Source of the DNA: Brachypterus glaber
Lineage: Eukaryota; Arthropoda; Insecta; Coleoptera; Kateretidae
DNA: 64,000 bases
Direction of reading: 5' to 3'
NCBI GenBank assembly: GCA_958510825.1
Contig: OY294048.1
Location: 32,763,026 to 32,827,025 of the forward strand
Shown here: positions 33,301 through 43,300 of the stretch, piece by piece
Position numbering within the stretch: the stretch's first letter is position 1
How the letters are laid out: every line of letters begins with the position of its first letter
The notes under the pieces: generated by a model
Database searches by the model: none
Told to the model about the DNA's origin: nothing
The model's input: only the letters and a program-made list of their open reading frames with translations
Translations under genes and position numbers: made by a program

Positions 33301-36300
33301 CATCACTAAAAATGCATTTTTTTCTCAAAAATATATATATCTCAAGAACTATAAACAATAGACCCATATAACATTAAAATAAAGGATTTTTATGACAAGT
33401 AAGATGACATAATAAAAAATATACCACTCCATTAAAAAAATGTAAGTCAGATGTTACCCACCCTAGGAGGACCATATTGTATATTTCAAAATATTTTTAG
33501 AATGTGTATTTTTTAAACCCATACAACTTTTCCCGTTAAAGTTTTTCTCTAAAGTGGATACTTTACTATATATCGACCGAGGCGGCTTAAATGAGACACT
33601 CTGTATAATAAAGTTATAAATTATTACCTTCATAATTGTATAAAAAATTATATCTTATACCTGTTAAGTAGTCATTTTTCAGATAAGATGTTTCCGAATT
33701 TACAAGGCGGTATGTTTTTAGAATGTTATTTGATATTAACAAAAATATGAAAATTAGGTTTTTTGACAGCAATATTTTCTTTGCCACTCTAAGGCTGTTT
33801 GGTTTGGGATAGAATAGTTAGGAATACATATTTGAAATCCGCGAAAATCCTACAAAATAAAACATTTTATTGTCTTTTTGGGCGAAAATTGTTTTTTTTT
33901 TTTGAGCTTACTGCTCACTAGTAGGCTAAAAAATATCAACGATGGATTATTTTAATTTTTTGTTTTTCTTTATTAAAAATCGATAAGTATGTCAGATTTG
34001 ATGGAGTATTTTTTTCCTCCTGACGAACCGCGCTGCATTTTATAATTCTTTCGCAAGCCATTGTTAAAAGTATTTTTTCACTACTAGCTTTAGAACATAC
34101 CATTATTTATCATGATTTCAGACTGTGAAATCAATTTTCTTCACCTATAGCAATAATAATTATTTCTTTCCTAGTAGGAGTAAATTTTATAAACAATTGA
34201 TTTCTGTCACTTTAGATGTTTCAGTTCTTTGTGCAATTTTTACTAATTAAACCCAAGAAACTAGCTTTGAATAACTTTTTATTTATTAAATATAATTAAT
34301 TATAATTATTACCAATTAGCTAAATATTATGAAAAAAAATTAAAAAAAAACAAATTTTCAAAGTATTTATTTGAGCAGATGTCATTGATCAAGGCTACTT
34401 GATTTTTATGAAAATTTCATGAAATATCATTTCTGTTAATGATTTATTTTATTATTTGAATAAAAATAGTTAAATAGTGCTAGTAGTGAAAAAACTAATA
34501 TATAAACTACGGTAGAGAAGACTATTATAGCCTCGCACTCTTAGATCCCACGCTGCTACGCAGCTCGGGTTTTAATTCGCTCGGCTATAAAAAATTTCTT
34601 CTCTACCTTGGTATATAATTACTATTATTGGATCCAGTAAGAAAATATTTTAATAATGTCTTTTGGTACTGAAATGCTTTGTTTTAATTCTCTCTATTTC
34701 ATTAATATGTATAAATTTGCAGGATAATAATAAAAATTTATATAAAATGTAAGAAGTTTTATTATAAAATTTAGATATAAGACTTTGAGGGTTAGTATTT
34801 ACAATAATTAATTTCTACTTATAACACATGCTTAATACACATAATAATACAAATATTATTTAAACATACTCGGTCTCACGGTCTAAATTTTACTAAAAAC
34901 TTTCAGGAGGTGATTCTTTTTGTGTATATCTGCAAATGCTTCCTGTGATTATTATGGGCCTTCAAAGTCTTATGGACAAATTATTTACCTATAACCTGTA
35001 CCTATACCTTATTATTACTTTAATCAGGCCTATTAACGTGCGTAAACAATATTGCTATTTTGGCAATATTGGCAAAAATTTCATGCGATTTAGGCCAGTA
35101 TTGCCAATGACAATATGGGCCAAAATCGCATGCGATTTTTGCCGATATTGCCAAAATAGCAATATTGTTTGCGCACGAGAATATAGCTGAATATCCTCAA
35201 TTAATTTTTGTTTAATTTTTTCTTTGAGAAATTAAATTCAAGCTAAAATGTATACCTACATTTAAATCGAAATATTTGGAAACAAATAGTTCTATGATAA
35301 ATTATGCACAGTGGTCTGGAAACAATTTTTAGCTCAACTTTCATATAACCCAAGTGTTTTTTCATAATTTAATTATTTAGAGCTTTGGCATTTTTTTAAG
35401 ACCAAATTTAAAAAAATCTATCAATGCGTTTTTGAGAAAAAACAATTTTCATTTTGACAAAAAAATATGAGATTTAAAAATTATATCAGATTTTACGTCA
35501 AAAAGTGAGAAACAAAAGTTTTTTAGAACCTTTGTGTTAAATGGCTTCTTAGGGGAGCTAGAGCACGTTTAAGGGGCATATTTAGAATATTATTTAGTTC
35601 ATAACTCAGAAACCGTTAATTATTGACTTGAAATTTTTACTATAGTATGCAATCAATAAACATTATTATTTTATGACATAAAAAAATTAAATGTTTAACC
35701 AGGAGCGGACTTTTACAGAGAAATTAAGACCCATTACCTAGACCCCTGGTCATAGAGTTAAGTTTAATAAAACGTTAATTGTTTACATTTACATGTTTCA
35801 TGAAATTCTAAATCTAAAAATGCATTTTTTTTGTAATTTTTCGTCGATTAACGGGTGTAACCACCGGTGGTGCACCCGTAAAAAAATGTATATTTTTCCG
35901 TTCGTCCGTACAGGTCTATCCTAATTAAGAAGGTCTTATCTGCGTTTTTTTATCGTTTTGAGAAAATTTATATTTTCTGTTTGAGAAAGGTGCATAGATA
36001 CTAAAAATTATGTTAACTCAAACTTTGTAAAATCGCATTTTTTAGCAAAAAAATCAAACCAGCCGTCTCGAATTGGCGAGAATACTTTCTCATAAAAAAA
36101 AGTTATGTCCAATTTCTAATATTTGGGTGGGGGGCGGTTGAAAGGGAGAGGGGATGTTTTTATCTTTTAATAGTTATTTATGGTACTAGTGGGTAAAGTA
36201 AGAGGGCAATATCGGTTTACCCATGAGTGCCATACAAGGTTTTATCGAATAAATAGCTTAGGAATTCATATTTTTATTAAAAATTTTAATGACATTTACA

Positions 36301-37301
36301 AGAAAATAATTTGACAAGTGACAGTTGAGTGGGTAAAATAAATAATTATCCACTCAATAAAGTAAAAGCCACGCGGGGGTTATTATTGAGTTTATCTATT
36401 TAAAATAAAGCTGGGGGCATGGAAAAAATTATAATAACATATTGTCTCCAATTTTATTTTACCTTTTAGGTGGTTTTTAAATTTTTCTTCTATTTTAAAT
36501 AATAATCACAATACCTTCTTCTATGAGAACGTAAAAATGAAAACCATAAAAAAATGATTAAAAAAATAAAAAATAATTGGTCGAATAGAACCCCCTTTCC
36601 AATAAAAAAAATTAACCTCCGACTCTCTATTGTGCCCCACAAGTATATCAAATATATACCAAAAAATTATTTGGGTTATGTTATTTACGTGTTACAAATT
36701 TTAAGTTGATATCTTAAGCCGTTCAAAAGTTAAATGGGCGGACTTTTGACACGCTGTATATTAATATATAGTTCTCCGCATGAAAGAAATTCTCCGACGT
36801 AGGAAATACTGAGCGTTTTTGCCTATTTGGATCCCCAGGCAACATTTGTTATTAATTACAAGTTGCTACAGTAAAAAATAACGTTGTTCTGTTATGTTTT
36901 ACTGTAACAACTTGTAATTAATAACAAATGTTGTTCCAAATAGGCAAAAACGTTTAGTATCTACTACCGCAACGAATTCTCAATGTAAACAAATAAATGT
37001 ATTAGATTTTATTTTTTTTTTATTGTTTTTGTACAATTTTTTTTATAAATATTTCTATTAGAAAAGATTTTAGGTATAACATGAAAAAAATAAAATAAAA
37101 AGTTAATATGCTGCTAGCTCGATTCGAACCCGGAACCATTTATAAGAGTAACGCCTTAGCCACTGCGCCACAATTATTGTGCATTTAAATATAGTTCTAA
37201 AGAAACTACATATCTAATTTATTTAATTTTATTTTTTTATTTTCAAAAAAATTACATTATTTTGAAAGTTATATTTTTATACTTCACTTTCATTTAAATT
37301 C

Positions 37302-37332
<31 letters not shown>

Positions 37333-40300
37333 TATTTTATATATTATTACTAAAAATCTGACCGTTAATTAGGTTTTTTTTTATCTCTCAGTGGCGCCTT
37401 CACCATATCTTCAAAGATTTTCTTAATTTTTACCTTTATTTTAAAGAGAAAAAAATAGCTGGTCCAATACATACAGATAATAAGACAATTACCAGCTTTA
37501 TTTTAAATAGATAAACTCAATAATAACCCCCGCGTGGCTTTTACTTTATTGAGTGGATAATTATTTATTTTACCCACTCAACTGTCACTTGTCAAATTAT
37601 TTTATTGTAAATGTCATTAAAATTTTTAATAAAAATATGAATTCCTAAGCTATTTATTGGATAAAACCTTGTATGGCACTCATGGGTAAACCGATATTGC
37701 CCTTTCGAAAATTAACCTGCTTGGCTGACGCCTCGCAGGTTAATTTTCTCATGGGCAATATCTTACTTTACCCATTAGTACCATAAATAACTATTTTTAT
37801 TACGAGTATATATAATAAGAACAAAACTTGATGTAAAGTTTTTATTTTAGTTTAGTTTATTAAACAAAAATTGAATTTAATTGTTTTTGACTTTTTGACC
37901 TAAACCTCAAACACTAGCCGTCAGATCAAGTTGGGTCAATGGAAGCTTTTAATCAGAAAGATGAAATCTACATCATACTAAAAATTTAGAATTTTTGACC
38001 GAAAGCCAGTTTCCATAAGAAACGTGCCTGTCTGTTTATTCATGTTTTATAGGTCCCACCAAGTATGTCAGGAGGGTCAGTAGTGCCAGGCATGATGTCA
38101 CCCCAGCAGCAGGCAATGTTCATGCAGCAAGGAATAAGCGGCAGCAGACCTGGACCGTTCGGTCAGCAAGGAGCCGCTGGAGTACTGCAAGGTCCGTTGG
38201 CATACTTAGAGAAAACTACGAGTAATATAGGTAATTGTATGATTCTCTGGCTTCATTATATTGTATTGTCAAGGTGGCCACGGCGACCTGAAATTCTGGA
38301 ATTTAGATTTTAAAACTGGCAAAATTTTCATATTTATTTAAATTAGTTTTTATACCGGGTGTCCCAACTCTATTTACCCAGCGATTTTCTCGTAAACTAA
38401 AAGAGATAATCAAGTTCTGAGAAAACCTTCTTAAATAAGACAAGTTAAACTATCTTTTAGCATATATTTGATACTTTCAGGTCAGTTTTTCAGTCAACTC
38501 AAAAAGTACTAAATCAGCAGAGTTTTTTATTTGAAACTCATGTCTTTTACTTCTTCTTCTACGCTCATGTCTTTTACTTCTTCTTCTACAGTTTCTTCAT
38601 CCCGGGGCAACTATTTGTTGCCGAGGCTTAACGGTGATTTCGCAGAACTGCTGCTGGACGGAGTGACCCTATTCTTTCTTTTGCTCAAGTTTCTCAAACA
38701 CAATTTATGTTATATGCACAGCATCAATCAAATTCATGTAGTACTTTTTAAGTTAACTGAAAAAATTACAATTTCCAGGAAAATCCTGATATTATCTCCT
38801 AAACCAGAAGTAAAAATGTAAAAAAATAAAAAAGAAAATATTCATTAATACTGCGACAATAAGAAAGACTTTAATAATTTGATAAACAGTTGCAGTGGCG
38901 TACCATGCAAATCCTAGAAGATGGGGTAAAAAACATAGTTGTACATTATTTGTTGCTGTTAATACGAAAAAAAATTAAACATTCTTAAAACAAACAAAAG
39001 TAGAGAATGTTTAAGCTTTAAAACTAAAAAAGAATTAGTCAAATCCATTAATTAGTTTTCGAAATATTTGAATTTAAAAAATGTCAATTTTTTAGGTGTC
39101 CGGAAATTAATGCGCGGCAGTGTATATTATATTTTTACATCACAATAAAATGTAAAAAATACTGTAAAATTTACAAAAATCGGAAGAATTTTGGGGTTGC
39201 ATTTATTGGCCATCTTGAGTGTTAAGCCGTAGGAATCAGAATATAATAAATAATGAAATTCCTAAATTTATCGTAGCCAGTAGAATGTAGATTTAGCCAA
39301 TAGAATGTAGATTTAGAACTTTAGAAGTGATTGTTTTAATAATTATGATTAATTAATATAAATACACGGTGATCCTGAATCCTGAAAGTTTCAAAGAATG
39401 GTCTGCTTTGACCATTCTGTGGTTGTTTGCAAAGAAAGTAACGCTAGAATGACTTGACCTAACGTTAGATGAATGTGGTTTTAATGTTAGATGCCTAATG
39501 TTAGAATAAAGTTTATCTAACGTTAGGAGTTTTAAAAAATGTTAGATAAACGTTATTCTAACGTTAGAAACCGGGACATTTATACACTAAAAACGCGTTA
39601 GAAAAAATGTTTATCTAACATTAAATTTCTATTATGGCAGTGGCTATTTGTAGAAGGGTGTCTAGTAGACACTGTCCAGGCTCTTTTCTTTCACACGTTT
39701 TTTTTGCAACAGATTTTTAAATCGCCTAAATTTTTTTTGTGCGTTTTCACATGCAAGTTAACCTTATTGCTATTTTTTTTCCTTAATCGGGCCCCGATTT
39801 AATCCCCAGGTATCAAAACATCATACCCTGCCAGAAAAGACCTATTTTCTTAATTCTGGTATAACATTTTCATTATAAAATGTATTGATTTAAAATTTGG
39901 ACACCATGTGAAAAGTTACTATAATATTATAAAAAAAAATCTGTTTTGATTTCAACACATAGGGGGCGCTATGGTCAATTGTCCTTATATAATACCTTTT
40001 TTGGAGAACAAAATTCTAGAGGGGCAACGATGTTCAGAAAAACCATGATATATGCGTGAAGCTATAGGTATCCAACTCTTTATTTCTATGGTATTTCCAC
40101 AGACTAACGATGCCCTCGCTTGCTAGATCAATTATAGTGAAGGACTGCACGTATGCCATTTTCCCTGTGTTTTTGGGGTAAATTGCATAGTTACCAAAAA
40201 AATATTTGTCGACTTTATATGAGTTAAGTGTAAAGTTGTATTTTTTGAATTTTGATAATAACGAGAAAATGGCAAAAAACTGTTTCCTTATTCAAAAATA

Positions 40301-43300
40301 GAAAAAAATCGCTTTTTCACCCCACATAAAATTTCCAAAATTAAGTTAAATATCGGTCCAAAATGCGACGATTTGTTTTGTACAAAACTGCAGACCAAAT
40401 TTACTACAAAAGCACAGGGAAAATGGCATACGTGCAGTCCTCCACTATAATTGATCTAGGAAGCAGGAGCATCGTTATGTACCCCGTTGCACCCCACTTT
40501 TCCTTATATTATGAAGTTAGTTTTTAGTGTACGAGAATAAAAGTTTTTCCACAAAGCACAATCAGAGTGGATATAGTTAATTTTGTATTAAGAGCGCAAA
40601 ATTACTGTTTTCTGATTGAGCGCGCTCGAGCGTGGAATTTGCTAGGCGTCTAGCCGAGATACAAACAACATTTTTTCTACGATTTAAAATAAATAAATAA
40701 ATAAATTTCAGACAGTAAGTTACCTTACAAGGTCGCAGCACTTAAGTACAATTTTTTGGTTGTTCTGAACATCGCTGCCGGTATGCCCCCTCTAGAACTT
40801 GACTCTCCAAAAAATGTATTTTTTAATAAAATTGATCACAGCGCCCCCTATACGTTAAAATCAAAACAATTTTTTTTTTATAAAATTATAGTGACTTATG
40901 AGGGTCACTTGTTACGTAAATTTTAAATCGTTATATTTTATTATAACAATTTTGAACAAGAATTAAGAAATTGGGGCTTTTCTTTAAAGGTATGCTGTTT
41001 TGGTAGCTGGGGGCCGAGTTTGGGGCCCGATCTAGAAAAAAAAATTGGTAATAGGATTGACTTCAACGAACTACTAACTCTTCTTTCTGGAATAGGCATT
41101 TCATTCGTAAAAACTGACAAGAACGTAGCCAACATATACATTCGTCTGTCTTAGTTCTAACAAAGCCAACAATAACAGATACTGGTTATTGTTATGGTTC
41201 AGGCCTGAATATACCTACTATTTGTTTACAAACAAACCGAGATGTTAGCGATAATTTATATTAACGGTATTCGTATTCTAGAGAGGAGAGTTATTAGTTC
41301 GTTGATTGACTTGCATGTGGGAACGCACAAAAAAAAACAGAAATTTCCAAATACCCTTGCAAAAATATACCCTAAAACCCAAGAAGTGAAAGAACGGCGA
41401 AATTATAGTTAACAGAAAAGTCGTAGCGGATAGTTTTCGGAGGATGCTGTTAAAAGTTCTTGGCGATGCATCGCGATGACCCTTTCTTTACAATTTATAT
41501 ATTGTATAATTGGGGTATTTCTACAACAATTCTAGTTAAATTTTGTCCGTAGAATTCGAATGCGTTCACCAAAATGCTCTCCCTGTAAAAAAAGTCCCAT
41601 CAAATCTTGCGTAAACAGTCCTATGAAAATGAAAATACCATCAATAAAGTACCTGTAGGAAATATCCCATCAACTTGATAGGTTTTCATGGTTTTTGATA
41701 AACTTTTGTAGCGTTTTCGTCACTTTGAAATAGGAATTACTATTTATTTAAAATCTTACTAAAACACCATTCTCGGTCCCATCAAATCCTACGCAAACTA
41801 TCAAAGTCCGTTTAATCTTATTAAAATCCCATTTCCATCCCAGGATTTTAATAAGATAATAATAATAATAATAATAATAATTTATTAGTCATTAGTTGGT
41901 ACAATGAGTACATATGACAAGTCACAAAAAAGTAAATAAACAAATAATATTTAGTTTAAAAACATGCAGTTGGTATAAATTAAATAAAAAATAAAAAAAC
42001 ATACAAATTGATGCTAATGTAAAAACCTAAAAAATCGTAAATTGCTAATTTATGATAAGTATTCGTCTACTTTATAGTAACCATTTTTTTAAAGGTGGTA
42101 TAAGTGGAGATACGTTGTAATTCTTTTGGGAGTTTATTAAAAAATACTATACAATTGTAATAAGGAGAATCCTTAAATAAAGTAGTTTTATGTTTAGGAA
42201 TGCGCAATTCATTACTATTTCTAGTATTGTATGAGTGAGAGTCAGAATTACATGAGAATTTGGTAATATTTTGTTTTGCAAAAAGAACACATCTTTAAAT
42301 ATATAAACTTGTTACCGTAAATATGTTTTTACTTTTAAACGTTTCTCTACAGCTTGCTCTATATTCAAGATAAAAAATTAGGCGTATTAATCTCTTCTGT
42401 GCAACTAAAACTCTTTCTATATTGATAGCACACCCCCAACAAATAATATTGTATGCCAGATGAGTAAAAGGCAGAGAATAGTAAATGTTAAGTATTCCTG
42501 ATTTATCTAAATCATTTTCAGACAGGACAATTTTTACGGGACTGTTTTTGTCTTTGTAAAAATGCAAATACAGAAATAAATTTTTGAAATCTTTCATCAG
42601 ATAAAACTGTCAAATTATAATTTAAATTGTAAAGAAACAGAGCCATCACCAAGACCTTTTAACAGTATCTTCCGAAAACAATCTGCTGCAAATTTGCTTT
42701 TGACGGTTCTAAATAGGTAGACTAGACCGCATTCTACCAATATCCACTTTGCTTTGACCATCCTTTGAAATTTAAACTGGTTTCAGGATTACCGTGATTA
42801 CCGTACACTTCACGTAAATTTAACGCACCACTAAATGGACACATTTTCAAAGTTGGTTTTCTCGCGAACCGCTAATCTGATTTTGATGATTTTTTTTGAA
42901 ATGTGAGTTTATCCCTCAGTTTTATAAAATTTCTGTTTTTGGCATATGCAATAATTTTTTTCCCGAAATTTGTAAACCCTTGTCACACCAGCCTGTGTAC
43001 TTAAATCGAACTATAGCCCCATCTTTTCTGAAAAACTTTTTTTTGATTTACGTAATTATCTTGGTTATTAAATCAAATAGAGTTAAGGATAAGAAAAAAT
43101 ATCAAAATCAGATTAGCGCGCTACAGCGCTGCAGCGGTTCGAGACAAAACTTGAAATTTTCAGGAAAAATCACGAGGGGAAGATCCCTATCGTTTTTGAA
43201 AGTAATCAAAAACAAAAAAGTTATGGGGGGTTACATTTAAAAAAATCGAAAAAAGCTGAAAAAAAATCCGATTAACGTAAGTTTTTTAGAAAAAATTACT

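Larger units (their letters stand above)
36172..37797. mobile_element. 1.6-kb foldback element with about 240-bp arms
   Basis: Arms 36172-36412 and 37495-37797 are inverted: GGTACTAGTGGGTAAAGTAA / TTACTTTACCCATTAGTACC, CCATACAAGGTTTTATCGAA / its complement, and CCACGCGGGGGTTATTATTG / its complement. The right arm has an extra 60-base insertion with the stem GAAAATTAACCTGC ... GCAGGTTAATTTTC. The core carries a hairpin and a tRNA-like sequence (separate entries). A solo right arm occurs at 3430-3735. Confidence 0.75.
39365..42807. mobile_element. Nested palindromic complex about 3.4 kb
   Basis: Outer ends: ACACGGTGATCCTGAATCC with TTTGACCATTCTGTGG face CTTTGACCATCC and GGTTTCAGGATTACCGTG. Inside lie the palindrome at 39790-41030 and a LINE piece (41853-42630). 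The LINE piece is flanked by the inverted pair AGTTTTCGGAGGATGCTGTT (41434) / TTTTAACAGTATCTTCCGAA (42658). The same arm appears alone at 63525-63570. Confidence 0.55.

Noticed and set aside
34936..35190. 84-codon frame with repeated CARE/FCRYC-like words
   Set aside because: It runs through a hairpin element, and the repeats in the peptide reflect the DNA palindrome.
37117..37178. Functional tRNA gene
   Set aside because: A and B boxes are good, but the acceptor, anticodon and T stems do not pair.
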